DNA from: Comamonas composti DSM 21721
Lineage (GTDB): Bacteria; Pseudomonadota; Gammaproteobacteria; Burkholderiales; Burkholderiaceae_C
Direction of reading: 5' to 3'
Assembly (NCBI RefSeq): GCF_000429845.1
Contig: NZ_AUCQ01000003.1
Location: forward strand, 124,001 to 188,000
Length of the DNA: 64,000 nucleotides
In this document: positions 1 through 8,312 of the stretch, piece after piece
Layout of the letters: each line of letters begins with the position of its first letter
Position numbering within the stretch: position 1 is the stretch's first letter
The notes under the pieces: generated by a model
Told to the model about the DNA's origin: nothing
Database searches by the model: none
What the model saw: only the letters and a program-made list of their open reading frames with translations
Translations under genes and position numbers: made by a program

Positions 1-362
1 AGGAGGTGACGCTGTCCGAGCTCGACAACGAGCCCATGATCCTCTACCCCAATCTCTCGCTGCATGGCCTGGCCCAGGAGGTCAGCAATGCCTTCCACCG
101 CGAGGGCCTGCGCCTGAACGTGGCCCAGTCGGTGGAAGATGTGCTGACCTGCGTGGCCCTGGTGGCGGGCGGGTTTGGCGCCTGCATCACCACGCGCTCG
201 GCCACCAGCTTGCGCCTGCCGGGCGTGGAATACCGGCCGCTGCGCTCGCGCCATTTGCGCGACATCGAGCTCAGCTGCCTGTACCGCAGCGACGATGCAT
301 CGCCGGTGCTGGCGGCCTTTCTGGACGTGGTGCGCACCTTTCCAGGCCAGGACAAAGCCTAG
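1..362 (+). CDS. LysR-family regulator, C-terminal part (cut by window edge)
   Basis: About 119 codons of open frame end at TAG 360-362 and have no real start here, so the gene begins upstream of the window. The visible part reads like the end of a LysR substrate-binding domain: a VALVAGGFGACI stretch resembles the usual 'V..G.G...lP' strand-turn, followed by a final helix (VLAAFLDVVRTF) typical of the LysR C-terminus. The DNA-binding domain is not visible. It converges on the leftward aph operon end, 28 bp from the GlcG-like gene, so it probably does not control that operon by divergence. Family assignment is moderate; the regulated genes lie outside the window. Confidence 0.65.
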   Translation, partial: EVTLSELDNEPMILYPNLSLHGLAQEVSNAFHREGLRLNVAQSVEDVLTCVALVAGGFGACITTRSATSLRLPGVEYRPLRSRHLRDIELSCLYRSDDASPVLAAFLDVVRTFPGQDKA

Positions 363-390
363 GCCTGGAAAGACAGGCAAGCGCCAGGCT

Positions 391-843
391 TTAGCCACCT
401 TGCTGGTCCTTGCCCAGACCCAGGGCCTGCAGGCCGGCGCCGGCAATGATTTCGTCCTGCTGCTCGCTGCCGCCGGACACCCCTATGCCGCCGATGCGTG
501 CGCCCTCCACCACGATGGGCAGCCCGCCGCCAAAACCCACAAAGCGCGGACGCAGGGCCAGACCCTGGCGCACGGCCGGCGAATGCTGCGCCAGGGCCTC
601 ATGCCACAGGCCCGTGGCCAGACCAAAGCTCACGGCCGTATAGGCCTTGTCCGTGGCGATGTCCATGGAGTGCAGGGGTGCGCCCGTCATGCGCACAAAC
701 GCGGCCTGTACCCCGGCCGCATCCACCACGGCCACATTGACACGCACGCCCAATTCCACGGCCTTGGCCACGGCCGCAGCCACGGCCCGCAAGGCGGCGT
801 CGGTGCGGATCACGGGTTGGGAAGCCATCAGGGAGTCCGGCAT
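391..843 (-). CDS. GlcG/HbpS-family (DUF336) protein
   Basis: A 150-residue protein of the GlcG/HbpS (DUF336) fold, a small alpha/beta domain often found as an accessory gene in phenol and other aromatic operons; some members bind haem or cobalamin. The glycine-rich GFGGGLPI and GGIGVSGGSEQQD stretches near residues 105-140 are the family signature. ATG 843 is chosen because a strong GAGGAGG site lies 6-7 bases before it. A longer TTG start at 858 would overlap the upstream stop codon but has no comparable site. It is the last gene of the leftward phenol operon, 11 bases after the MetA-type channel gene. The exact role in phenol breakdown is not established. Confidence 0.8.
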   Translation of the reverse strand: MPDSLMASQPVIRTDAALRAVAAAVAKAVELGVRVNVAVVDAAGVQAAFVRMTGAPLHSMDIATDKAYTAVSFGLATGLWHEALAQHSPAVRQGLALRPRFVGFGGGLPIVVEGARIGGIGVSGGSEQQDEIIAGAGLQALGLGKDQQGG

Positions 844-854
844 GGCAGGCCTCC

Positions 855-1745
855 TCAAAAAGCTTTGACTACGGTGAAACGCACCAGCGAGCCCTTGGGC
901 ATGGCACCCGTGCCGGCCGTGGCGCTGACCTCCTTGTAGACCGCGCCCTTGAGGAAGACGCCCGCACCCTGTATCGGGTAGACCAGCTCGGCCCCCACGG
1001 CATGGCGCGAGGAATGCTTGCCCGTGGCACCCGGGCCTTTGTCATCGCTGATCTGCCACTGGCTGTAGCCCACCAGGCCGGCTTGCACGGCGCCGAAATG
1101 CTTGCCCAGGCCCCATTCCAGCGTCACCTGGTTGCCATTGCGAAAGCCCATATCGTTCTTTCCGTTGCGCTCGAAACGCATCAGGCCCGAGGCCGAGATG
1201 GTCTTGGCAGCGTCGAAGTAATAGGTCAGGCCGCCGGTAAGCATGGTGCTTTTGTAGCCCTTGCCCGGCGAGGCCGGGGCGCGGCTGCTGGCCGAGTCCA
1301 GCCAGATACCGGCACCGGCCACGGCGTCCCACTGCGGGCCATGCCAGCCCAGCACCAGCGGACCCAGATAGACGTCGCCCACACCGGAGCGGCTGTCGGA
1401 AATGCCGGCCGCATTCACCGTGAGCGAGGTACGCATCACCGGCACGATGGCCTCCATACCGTAGTCCGCGCCCAGCAGCTTGTAGTTGGTGATCCAGACA
1501 AAGCGGTTGGCCAGGGCAGTCACGGTTCCACGGTTGTGGCCGGGCAGGTTGTCACTGCTCCCCGGCGCGCGGAAGTCGTTGATGTTGTAGTTGACCATAT
1601 AGCCCAGGTAGTACACGCCGGGCGGCGGCACGCTGGGGCCTTGCATGCCCTCCACACCGGGGACGTAATGGCCTTCGGCCTGCACAGCCGTCGCTGCCAG
1701 CGTGCCCAACAGGGCCAGGGCAGCAGATGCAATCTTGTGGTTCAT
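855..1745 (-). CDS. Phenol MetA-pathway outer membrane protein (SphA-like channel)
   Basis: A 296-residue protein with a signal peptide (hydrophobic ALALLGTLAATA core, cleavage likely after AVQA near residue 23) and alternating short strands ending in aromatic Phe, as expected for an outer-membrane beta barrel. It fits the 'MetA-pathway of phenol degradation' family (PF13557), thought to help hydrophobic aromatics cross the outer membrane. It lies downstream of aphB in the same direction, but a 190-bp repeat separates them, so co-transcription is likely but not certain. The terminal aromatic residue (VVKAF) suits recognition by the BAM complex. Transport function is inferred from family and context. 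Confidence 0.8.
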   Translation of the reverse strand: MNHKIASAALALLGTLAATAVQAEGHYVPGVEGMQGPSVPPPGVYYLGYMVNYNINDFRAPGSSDNLPGHNRGTVTALANRFVWITNYKLLGADYGMEAIVPVMRTSLTVNAAGISDSRSGVGDVYLGPLVLGWHGPQWDAVAGAGIWLDSASSRAPASPGKGYKSTMLTGGLTYYFDAAKTISASGLMRFERNGKNDMGFRNGNQVTLEWGLGKHFGAVQAGLVGYSQWQISDDKGPGATGKHSSRHAVGAELVYPIQGAGVFLKGAVYKEVSATAGTGAMPKGSLVRFTVVKAF

Positions 1746-1811
1746 GTCTATCTTTCAGGTGGGTTCACAGATGTCTCAGGGGTCGGCAAAAACGCTGCGC
1801 CTTGGCAAGCA

Positions 1812-1999
1812 GCCCTCACCCCCACCCTCTCCCCAAAGGGGCGAGGGAGCAAAGCCAGGGGCGCTGCGCCAAAAACCGGCGCGGCCCAAGGTCAGGGACA
1901 GCGAGCAAGGGCCGCCCCGCAGCGAGGCTGTCGTCCTCCTGCCCGCAACGCGCAGCGGTGCGAGAGCGGGGGGAAGGCGCAAAGCGCCTCAGGGGGGTG
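1812..1999 (-). repeat. Dispersed palindromic repeat, family B copy 1
   Basis: GC-rich repeat in the 260-bp gap between aphB and the MetA-type gene. It contains the reverse complement of the shared core GACGACAGCCTCGCTGC, then GGGGCGGCCCTTGCTCGCTG, and the CTCTCCCC/GGGGCGAG hairpin. Read on the minus strand it starts about 8 bases after the aphB stop codon. Other copies are near 12.3, 47.2, 48.4 and 56.6 kb. It may fold in the mRNA between aphB and the distal genes. Confidence 0.85.
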
Positions 2000-2006
2000 T
2001 TACCTA

Positions 2007-2951
2007 TCAGGTATAGACATCCGTGAAAGAAGCCACGAGCTCACCCGTGTGATAGAAAATTCCGCTTCCCAGACGGTCCTCGCTCCAGGTGGTCACGGGG
2101 CGATCGGGCTGGGCCAGATAGCCCAGGCCGGCAAAGGTTTCGTTGCGGTTGCCGCTGGGGTCGAAGAAGTAAATCGTCTCGCCGCGTGTGATGCCGTGGC
2201 GCGTAGGGGCCACGTCGATGCGCACCTTGTTCTTGGCCATGACGTCGGCGGCCTTGAGCACGTCGTGCCAGGAGTCCAGGAAGAAGGCGATGTGGTGCAG
2301 GCCCGAGGTGGGGCCGCCCACAAAGGCGATGTCGTGCGGCGTGGTGGAGCGCGCCATCCAGGTTGCGGCCTGCATATTGCCTTCGGGGCCGACCAGAATC
2401 TGCTCGGTCAGGAAGAAGTCCATGCACTCGGCCATGAAGCGGGTGTTCTCCTCCACGGTGTTGATGCCGGCCTCGGGATTCATCTCGCACATCAGCAGGC
2501 AGTGGTCTATCCAGTGCGCGCCCGCGCCCTTGAGGCCATCGGGCCAGGGGTCAGGATTCAGAGAGCCCACATCCGTACCCACGCACTCCTTCTTGGCGTA
2601 CAGCCGCATCTCATGGCCGCTGGGCAGATTGAACTGCAGCATGCGGCCCACCGTGGGCTGGCTGCCTTCGGGCAGCATGGTGGTCTTCACGCCCCAGGCC
2701 TCGATGCGCGCCTGCAGGCTGTCGAGGTCGGCGTCGTTTTGCACCTTGTAGGCCACATGGTTGAGGCCGGCGCGGTCGCTTTGCGTGAGGATCAGCGAGT
2801 ACTTGTCCCACTCGTCCCAGCATTTGAGGTAGACATTGCCCGCTGCATCGCGCAGCGTGACCTTCATGCCCAGCACGTTTTCGTAGTGCTTGAGCGCAGC
2901 ATCCATGTCCATCACGCGCAAGTTGGCGTGGCCGATTCGCATTACACCCAT
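2007..2951 (-). CDS. aphB: Catechol 2,3-dioxygenase
   Basis: A 314-residue type I extradiol dioxygenase that opens catechol between C2 and C3 to give 2-hydroxymuconic semialdehyde. Two vicinal-oxygen-chelate modules are visible (about residues 5-120 and 145-270). The Fe(II) ligands fit the XylE/DmpB pattern: His150 in IDHCLL, His219 or His220 in LHHIAF, and Glu271 in GNRNETF. The start at ATG 2951 follows AAGGAG seven bases upstream; a longer open frame would run into aphQ. It is the last core gene of the operon, acting on the catechol made by the AphKLMNOP hydroxylase, with AphQ expected to reactivate its iron. The family is certain; the aph name follows Comamonas usage. Confidence 0.96.
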   Translation of the reverse strand: MGVMRIGHANLRVMDMDAALKHYENVLGMKVTLRDAAGNVYLKCWDEWDKYSLILTQSDRAGLNHVAYKVQNDADLDSLQARIEAWGVKTTMLPEGSQPTVGRMLQFNLPSGHEMRLYAKKECVGTDVGSLNPDPWPDGLKGAGAHWIDHCLLMCEMNPEAGINTVEENTRFMAECMDFFLTEQILVGPEGNMQAATWMARSTTPHDIAFVGGPTSGLHHIAFFLDSWHDVLKAADVMAKNKVRIDVAPTRHGITRGETIYFFDPSGNRNETFAGLGYLAQPDRPVTTWSEDRLGSGIFYHTGELVASFTDVYT

Positions 2952-2961
2952 GTCTGTCTCC

Positions 2962-3327
2962 TTAGTTGCTTGTTGGTGTCTCGTGGGTTGTGGGCGCAGT
3001 GGCAGCCGCCCGCAGAAAAAATGGTTTGTGCAGGCGCTGCGCCACGGCAATGCGCACGGCCTCCAGCGGGGCCACACGGCAGGCCAGGGTGTAGCCCTGG
3101 TCGCGCTCGAGATCGCTCACATGGGCACAGCTCACGGGGCCCAGATGGCGTACCGCGCCTTCGAGCACCCGCACCTTGCAGACGCCGCAGCCGCCGTTGG
3201 CGCAGCCCACCGGAATGCCTTTGCGCCCCAGGCGCAACATGCCGCTCAGCAGGCTTTCGTGGGTGCCGCAGGCATAGGCATCGCCGGTTTGCTCCACGCT
3301 GACTTGCACGTTTTGCATGGCTGTCAT
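2962..3327 (-). CDS. aphQ: Chloroplast-type [2Fe-2S] ferredoxin (DmpQ/XylT-like)
   Basis: A 121-residue plant-type ferredoxin. Cys42, Cys47, Cys50 and Cys83 form the C-x4-C-x2-C...C pattern for a [2Fe-2S] cluster ([10 protein letters not shown], then TLAC). In the XylT/DmpQ family such proteins reduce an oxidised catechol 2,3-dioxygenase iron and keep the enzyme active. The position between the hydroxylase reductase gene and aphB fits that role. The likely start is ATG 3327, which overlaps the region just after the aphP stop (3335-3337); MQNV at 3318 is an alternative. The C-terminal 15 residues are low-complexity and not part of the fold. Confidence 0.93.
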   Translation of the reverse strand: MTAMQNVQVSVEQTGDAYACGTHESLLSGMLRLGRKGIPVGCANGGCGVCKVRVLEGAVRHLGPVSCAHVSDLERDQGYTLACRVAPLEAVRIAVAQRLHKPFFLRAAATAPTTHETPTSN

Positions 3328-3334
3328 GGCGGCC

Positions 3335-4408
3335 TCAGACGCGCTTGAACAAGGGGCTGCGCGCGCCTTGCGCATCGGCGGCCGAGAGGAATTTCTCGGT
3401 GTAGATGTCGCGCTCGAACAACCGGCCCTGCATCAGGGTGGAAATACAGGCCTCGACCATGGGTGGTGGCCCGCACAGATAGGCTTTGCAACCCGCAAAG
3501 CCGCCTTGGAAATGGGCTTGCGCAGCCTCGTGCACAAAGCCGCGTGCGCCTTGCCAATCACCGCAGTCCTCGCCCGAGAGGGCAGGGATGTAGGTGAAAT
3601 GCGGGTGCTGCGCGGCCAGGGCGCGGAACTCATCGTCGTAGTACAGCTCCTCGCTGGAGCGCTGTCCGTAGACCAGGGTGATGGGCTGCTCGCAACCATT
3701 GGCCAGCAGCTCCAAAATCATGGCGCGCGGGCTGGAAAGCCCCGAGCCCCCGGCCATGAAGACCATGGGCTGGCGTGCCGAATGGCGCACAAAAAAGCGC
3801 CCATAAGGTCCGGCCAGCTGCAGGTGATCGCCTTCACGCAAATGCTGGTGCAACCAGCTTGTGCCCGCGCCGTCCGGCACCAGGCGCACATTGAGCTCGA
3901 TCTCCTGGGCGCAGCCATCGGCGCCAGGTGCATTGGCAATGGAAAAGGCCCGCGAGCCGCCCTGCTCCTCGCTCAAACCAGGAATGCGCAGCTGCACATA
4001 CTGGCCCGCCTGGTAGCGCATGGGCTGGTCCAGGCGCAGATGCAAGGCCTTGATGGTGGGCGTCAGATCGACGATGCGCACCACAGTGGCGGCGAAGTCG
4101 CGCACCGGGATGATTTGTGCATCGGGCTCGTCTTCGAAGTCGGCCTCGATGGTGGCGTCGGACTGCAGCGTGGCGCAGCAGGCCAGCGTCATGCCGTCCT
4201 CGCGCTCCATGTCCATCAGCGCAAAGGGGTTGGCCGCACCGTGGTCCACCTCGCCGTCGCAGACCTGGACCTTGCAGGTGCCGCACAGGCCATGGCCGCA
4301 GGCGTGGGGAATGTAAATACCCTGGCGCAGCGCGGCGTCCAGCAGGGTCTGGCCCTCTTCCACTTCAATCGAGGCGCCCAGGGGTTCTAAGGTCAGTTGG
4401 TAGCTCAT
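3335..4408 (-). CDS. aphP: Phenol hydroxylase reductase component P5
   Basis: A 357-residue NADH reductase that feeds electrons to the hydroxylase. An N-terminal [2Fe-2S] domain has Cys37, Cys42, Cys45 and Cys77 (HACGHGLCGTC, TLAC). It is followed by an FAD-binding barrel (RAFSIAN for the usual RxYS motif) and an NAD-binding domain (MVFMAGGSGLSSPRA, then AYLCGPPPM near the C-terminus). This is the DmpP/TomA5 arrangement at the expected length. It sits between aphO and aphQ in the order K-L-M-N-O-P-Q-B. Confidence 0.96.
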   Translation of the reverse strand: MSYQLTLEPLGASIEVEEGQTLLDAALRQGIYIPHACGHGLCGTCKVQVCDGEVDHGAANPFALMDMEREDGMTLACCATLQSDATIEADFEDEPDAQIIPVRDFAATVVRIVDLTPTIKALHLRLDQPMRYQAGQYVQLRIPGLSEEQGGSRAFSIANAPGADGCAQEIELNVRLVPDGAGTSWLHQHLREGDHLQLAGPYGRFFVRHSARQPMVFMAGGSGLSSPRAMILELLANGCEQPITLVYGQRSSEELYYDDEFRALAAQHPHFTYIPALSGEDCGDWQGARGFVHEAAQAHFQGGFAGCKAYLCGPPPMVEACISTLMQGRLFERDIYTEKFLSAADAQGARSPLFKRV

Positions 4409-4467
4409 ATCGTCTCGCTCTCATTCCTGCAGCGCCGGCCAGGCCAGCGCTGCAGCCGCCAGGGTGG

Positions 4468-4824
4468 TTAGCTGTAAGAGCCTTGGATGCCTGTCAGGCC
4501 CGGGGTGCGAAAGCGGATCACGTCCTTGTGCGTCAGGCCGTTGTCGGCCAGCGACTTGGACGCATCGGGCGACCAGGGCTGGCCCGACTTGAACCACTGC
4601 ACCGCGCTCCAGTCGATACGCGCAAAGTCGGGGTGGGCGCCATAGACATCGGGCAGCACGGCCTGGGCCAGCGCGCCGAAAGGCATGTCGGGCGGCAGAG
4701 GCAGGGCCACGGGCGAGCAGAACATCAGGTGGTCTTCCCAGCCGATGTAGAGCAGGGGCGCAGGAAAGTTCTCGCGCACATCCTTGGCGGGAAAGCGATA
4801 GGGCTTGAGTGCGGTGACGCTCAT
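4468..4824 (-). CDS. aphO: Phenol hydroxylase component P4
   Basis: A 118-residue P4-type subunit (DmpO family). The conserved YRFPAKDVRENFPAPLLY segment near residues 9-26 and the WFKSGQPWSPD region are family hallmarks. P4 is needed for an active hydroxylase, possibly for iron acquisition or assembly of the oxygenase. Its ATG overlaps the aphN stop codon in an ATGA junction (4821-4824), so it is translationally coupled to the large subunit. Confidence 0.93.
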   Translation of the reverse strand: MSVTALKPYRFPAKDVRENFPAPLLYIGWEDHLMFCSPVALPLPPDMPFGALAQAVLPDVYGAHPDFARIDWSAVQWFKSGQPWSPDASKSLADNGLTHKDVIRFRTPGLTGIQGSYS

Positions 4825-6419
4825 GGCTGGGCCTCCTGGCTGTTGTTGGCGGAAGCGTTGTTGCCCGGAGTGGCCGGCGGCGGATCGCCACGCCAGGCCG
4901 CGAAATTGCGCTGGTCCTCCGATCCCTCAAAGTCCATGTTGTCGCGGCCCACATTCATGCCGTACCAGTCCAGCACGGCAGCCAGCGGGTCAAAGCCTTC
5001 GGCCGTAGGGTCCACATCGGGCTTGAAGCAGTTGCCCTGGTAGATCTGGTGCACCGGCAGCCAGGACTGGACAAATTTCTCGGGCTCGTCGTCGAAGACA
5101 TGCTTGCAGCCGTCGCTGCAGAAGTGGTATTTGCTGCCCTCGTAGTCGGATTCGCGATAGCAGATCTTGGTGGCGTCGCCGGGTTCGGTGAAGCCCATGG
5201 GGATCTGGCAGGTGGTGCACAGCATGGGCAGGGTCTTGCTGTAAAAGCGCTTGCCGGCCTGCTGCTCGGCGCGGTAGTGCTCCAGGCGGGGACGGTAGTG
5301 CTTGTCAAAGCTGTCCGGGTATTTTTCGGACAGCCACTGCATCTCCTGCTCGCCGGGCACCCAGGTGTGAAAAGGTGCGGCCGCCGTGTAGTTGTAGAAG
5401 ATGTTCCAGGCCTGGTGGCTGATGTGGTCCTTGCCTTCGCAGGCCAGCTTCCAGCCTGCGGGCTCGCGGATGCCGTAGCGCGCCAGGTCGCGGAACAGGG
5501 CGCCGCCGTTTTCCTCGGCATACATCTCCCAGGCTTCCTTCCAGCTCATCACGCGCTTGGGCAGCATGTAGTCCTGCATCATGGCCACCAGGGTCAGCAC
5601 GCGGTAGCCACGCCAGAACCATTTGTCGATCCAGCGCTGCACGATGGGCACGTTGCCCGGATCCTGCTCCAGCATGAACTTGATGCATTCGATGCCCAGC
5701 GTCATATGACGCGACTCATCGCTTTGCGCCGAGAAGCCAAAGGTCACGGTGGACAGATCGCCGTTGTGCGCTGCGCCCGACATAAAGGGCACGAACAGCA
5801 GGTTTGTGAGCACATATTCGAAGGAGAAGCTCACCGCTGTGAGGAACTCGAACGGGCCCGCGCTCAGCGCATCTTCGAAGAAGGACTTGGGCACCGACAG
5901 AAACCAGACCCGGTCGAACCAGTGGCTGGAGCTGTGCATGCCGTTGAAGTACTTGTTGTAGTTGGACAGCGCATGGGTCTCGGTTTGGAAGTGGCGCAGC
6001 TCGTCGATGGACTGCATCTGCGCCGCCACGCGTGCCCCCGCACCGGTGAAATGCCGGCCCGCATGGGCAAAGCCACGGTGGGCGTAATACTCGAGCGGCA
6101 CCACACCCTGGATGAACAGTTTGAGCGCGTTGAGGTAGCGCGCATCGGTCACGCCCAGCTGGCCGTTGTTCTGGGCAAAGGCCTCGATCACGGCGTAGAG
6201 CTTTTTCTCTTTTTCGCCCTGGTACTTCCAGTAGGCGTCCATGGTCAGGCGGAAGGGGTCTTCCCACTTGTCCCAGTCGTGGATCTTGATGCCCTCGAAC
6301 TTGTCATAGGGGAAGACCTTGTCCATGGGCTGGTAGGTGGTCTCCCAGCCCAGGCCACGTGTCATGGCGGTATAGCGGTCCTTGAGGCCCAGCTTTTTCT
6401 TGATTACGGGTGCGTCCAT
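4821..6419 (-). CDS. aphN: Phenol hydroxylase large oxygenase subunit P3
   Basis: A 532-residue catalytic subunit of a bacterial multicomponent monooxygenase, hydroxylating phenol to catechol. The diiron ligands are all in place: Glu110, Glu140 and His143 (IDELRH), Glu201, Glu235 and His238 (SDESRH). The C-terminal part has a YHS-like cysteine module (CTTC, then FCSDGCKHVF) as in DmpN. The start at ATG 6419 has AAGGAG seven bases upstream. It is slightly longer than typical relatives because of a low-complexity Asn/Ala-rich tail after about residue 510. Longer frames reading back through aphM are open but are not the gene. Confidence 0.97.
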   Translation of the reverse strand: MDAPVIKKKLGLKDRYTAMTRGLGWETTYQPMDKVFPYDKFEGIKIHDWDKWEDPFRLTMDAYWKYQGEKEKKLYAVIEAFAQNNGQLGVTDARYLNALKLFIQGVVPLEYYAHRGFAHAGRHFTGAGARVAAQMQSIDELRHFQTETHALSNYNKYFNGMHSSSHWFDRVWFLSVPKSFFEDALSAGPFEFLTAVSFSFEYVLTNLLFVPFMSGAAHNGDLSTVTFGFSAQSDESRHMTLGIECIKFMLEQDPGNVPIVQRWIDKWFWRGYRVLTLVAMMQDYMLPKRVMSWKEAWEMYAEENGGALFRDLARYGIREPAGWKLACEGKDHISHQAWNIFYNYTAAAPFHTWVPGEQEMQWLSEKYPDSFDKHYRPRLEHYRAEQQAGKRFYSKTLPMLCTTCQIPMGFTEPGDATKICYRESDYEGSKYHFCSDGCKHVFDDEPEKFVQSWLPVHQIYQGNCFKPDVDPTAEGFDPLAAVLDWYGMNVGRDNMDFEGSEDQRNFAAWRGDPPPATPGNNASANNSQEAQP

Positions 6420-6475
6420 GGTGTCTCCTTGGATGGCTTTGTCTGGTGGTGTTCGGTGAGCGGCCCTGATGGGGC

Positions 6476-6769
6476 TTATTGGTTCCAGCTCAGAGAGAAT
6501 TCGTCGTCGTCCTCGTCCACATGGCCGGACAGCGTGACCAGATTGATCTGGATCTGCTGCAGCTCGTAGGGGCGACCGGTCTGCTCTTCGATGCTGGCGC
6601 GGCGTATGACCAGGCGGCCGGGCGCATCGATCTTCACCAGACCGGGCGAGTACACGGCCTGGGCATGGCTGTTGTCGGCGAGGATGGCGTCTACCACAGG
6701 GCGCGATTCCTCGTTGTCCTGAAAGGCGATGAAGACCTTGGAGATGGGGGTGCTGGCAGATGTGCTCAT
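6476..6769 (-). CDS. aphM: Phenol hydroxylase regulatory/coupling protein P2
   Basis: A 97-residue MmoB/DmpM-family effector protein that binds the oxygenase and couples electron flow to substrate hydroxylation; it carries no cofactor. The FIAFQDNEESRPVVDAI segment and the C-terminal acidic DEDDDEF stretch fit the family. It is placed between aphL and aphN with short gaps of 11 and 56 bases, as in dmp. Confidence 0.94.
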   Translation of the reverse strand: MSTSASTPISKVFIAFQDNEESRPVVDAILADNSHAQAVYSPGLVKIDAPGRLVIRRASIEEQTGRPYELQQIQINLVTLSGHVDEDDDEFSLSWNQ

Positions 6770-6780
6770 GGCGCTGCTCC

Positions 6781-7773
6781 TCAGATGTCCAGACCGGCCT
6801 TGCGGGCGCGGGCATCCAGGCTTTGGCGGACTTCACCGAGCACGGCCGCGCCACGCTCGCCCAGGGCCAGTTCGGCCACGGCGGCCAGTGCCACGCCGGC
6901 ATGGTCGGCATAGCTCAGATACCAGCGCGACAGCTGGCTGCGGTTGTCTGCGGATTCGGCTGCAGCCACCTTGACCACGGCATCGATCCAGCGTGCGGTC
7001 TCGGCATGCCACTCGGGCATGAAGGCCGTGAGCATGGCCACGGCCGTGCCGCCCTGCACGGTGACATGCTCGTCCACAAAGTGGTTGTAGATCAGGGGGT
7101 AGAGCAGCCCGTCGAGCACCATGTTCTGGGCCACGAACAGCTCCATGGGGTCTTGCACCACCAGCAGGTCTTCCACCAGATGGCGCAGCGGCTGCCAGGC
7201 GGGGTGCTGCATCCAGTCGTTCTTGCCGGCCTCGAGCACGCCGGGCTCGTCCATGACCAGGCCCAGGCGTGTGAGGTACTGGGCCACGCCCAGATGGTCC
7301 ATGGCATGCATCATGGCCGGGGCCGTGAAGGGCGTGCCGTAGCCGCGTGAGCAGATCTGGCTGTTGTTCATATTGCCGCCCCAGGCCACATGGCGCAGCG
7401 GCATCAACACCTCGCAGGCCTTGGCGCGCAGGGCATCGGGCATCTTGCCGGCCAGGTTGCGTGACTCCACAAACTGGTAGTTGGCTTCCACGGCCTCCTG
7501 CTGCTTGGCACGGGTCATGGTCCAGGTGGCGTAGTAGTACTGGCGTGGATCGCGCAGCGCGTTCCAGTCGGCCATGCGGATGGCCGTGCGGCCGGTGTCG
7601 AACAGCTCGAACTCGGGCTCCCACAGCGGCCGGTAATGGAAGTGGTGTGTGGGCTGCACGCCCAGCGTGGCCTCCAGATAGCGCGACGCGGGCTTGTCCC
7701 CCGTGTAGGCTGCCACGCGGGCAAAGGTGTGGCGCAGCGGCTGTATCTCGCGCGCCGAAAGATCGATGTTCAT
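6781..7773 (-). CDS. aphL: Phenol hydroxylase small oxygenase subunit P1
   Basis: A 330-residue beta subunit of the hydroxylase (DmpL family), structurally related to the large subunit but without metal ligands. Conserved stretches such as RQYYYATWTMTRAKQQEAVE and the following YQFVESRNL are visible near residues 75-105. ATG 7773 is chosen because AGGAGA lies about seven bases upstream; the frame stays open far upstream through the operon promoter region. It forms the (L-N-O)2 oxygenase with aphN and aphO. Confidence 0.95.
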   Translation of the reverse strand: MNIDLSAREIQPLRHTFARVAAYTGDKPASRYLEATLGVQPTHHFHYRPLWEPEFELFDTGRTAIRMADWNALRDPRQYYYATWTMTRAKQQEAVEANYQFVESRNLAGKMPDALRAKACEVLMPLRHVAWGGNMNNSQICSRGYGTPFTAPAMMHAMDHLGVAQYLTRLGLVMDEPGVLEAGKNDWMQHPAWQPLRHLVEDLLVVQDPMELFVAQNMVLDGLLYPLIYNHFVDEHVTVQGGTAVAMLTAFMPEWHAETARWIDAVVKVAAAESADNRSQLSRWYLSYADHAGVALAAVAELALGERGAAVLGEVRQSLDARARKAGLDI

Positions 7774-7814
7774 GAGCTTGTCTCCTGTGTTGTCGTGGAA
7801 TGCGTGAGCGGTGG

Positions 7815-8006
7815 TCAGAGCAGCTTGGCTTTCTGGACCTGGCAGAAGGCCTCGAAGTCGGCCTCGGTCATGGCGAGTTCCACCGTGAGCTCGGGCCAGC
7901 CCACGGAGAACTCGAAGTCCACAAAACCGTTGGCGCGCTTTTGCAGCACGCGCACCGAGCGGCGCGTGAGATCGCAGGCGGGAAGATCGAGAACAGCTGT
8001 TTCCAT
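7815..8006 (-). CDS. aphK: Phenol hydroxylase assembly protein P0
   Basis: A 63-residue DmpK-family protein, the first gene of the operon. P0 is not needed for catalysis in vitro but helps build the active oxygenase, probably at iron loading. The RRSVRVLQKRANGFVDFEFS stretch is characteristic. The start at ATG 8006 has CAGGAG eight bases upstream; an open frame extends further but would cross the sigma-54 promoter. The transcript would begin about 23 bases upstream. Confidence 0.9.
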   Translation of the reverse strand: METAVLDLPACDLTRRSVRVLQKRANGFVDFEFSVGWPELTVELAMTEADFEAFCQVQKAKLL

Positions 8007-8039
8007 GTGGGACTCCTGGCAGGTTGTTGCCCAGGCTGT

Positions 8040-8055
8040 TGCATGGGCCATGCCA
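8040..8055 (-). promoter_or_regulatory. Sigma-54 (-24/-12) promoter of the aphK operon
   Basis: Read on the minus strand, TGGCATG, four bases, then ATGCA. The invariant GG and GC are exactly 10 bases apart, matching the sigma-54 consensus TGGCACG-N4-TTGCW. Transcription would start near 8029, giving a short leader before aphK. The divergent gene encodes a sigma-54 activator, which supports the call. Confidence 0.85.
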
Positions 8056-8188
8056 GTTCATGGAAATATCGATAAATCTAGGGTTAGCACCTAAATCGAT
8101 GACCGCTGATACAAAAGGCGGGGCAGCAGATCAAGGGGAAACCCGGAAATTGCTGCGGTGCACATCAATGCTCTAATGCACTGCAGCA

Positions 8189-8203
8189 TGATCAAATGAT
8201 CAA
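8189..8203. promoter_or_regulatory. Upstream activator site for AphR (XylR/DmpR type)
   Basis: TGATCAAATGATCAA is close to the TTGATCAATTGATCAA palindrome recognised by XylR and DmpR. It lies about 165 bp upstream of the inferred transcription start, the usual distance for such sites. A second site may exist nearby, but none is as clear. Confidence 0.7.
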
Positions 8204-8312
8204 CGTCCGATGACGGATGTTTGCAATTCATAAACTTTCAGCGAGTGAGCAAAGCAGGTGATGCGGGTCAGACCTCATTGCGAGAAAAAGCTGTTTTATC
8301 GATAGTTTTGCA

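Noticed and set aside
1002-3302. Long plus-strand frame opposite the MetA-type gene, aphB and aphQ
   Set aside because: The opposite strand carries clear enzymes with metal ligands; the plus-strand frame runs through a repeat and has no start signal.
8017-8030. Second sigma-54-like motif on the plus strand (TGGCAGG ... TTGC) facing aphR
   Set aside because: GG and GC are 9 bases apart instead of 10, and it lies almost 300 bp from the aphR start, within the aphK leader.
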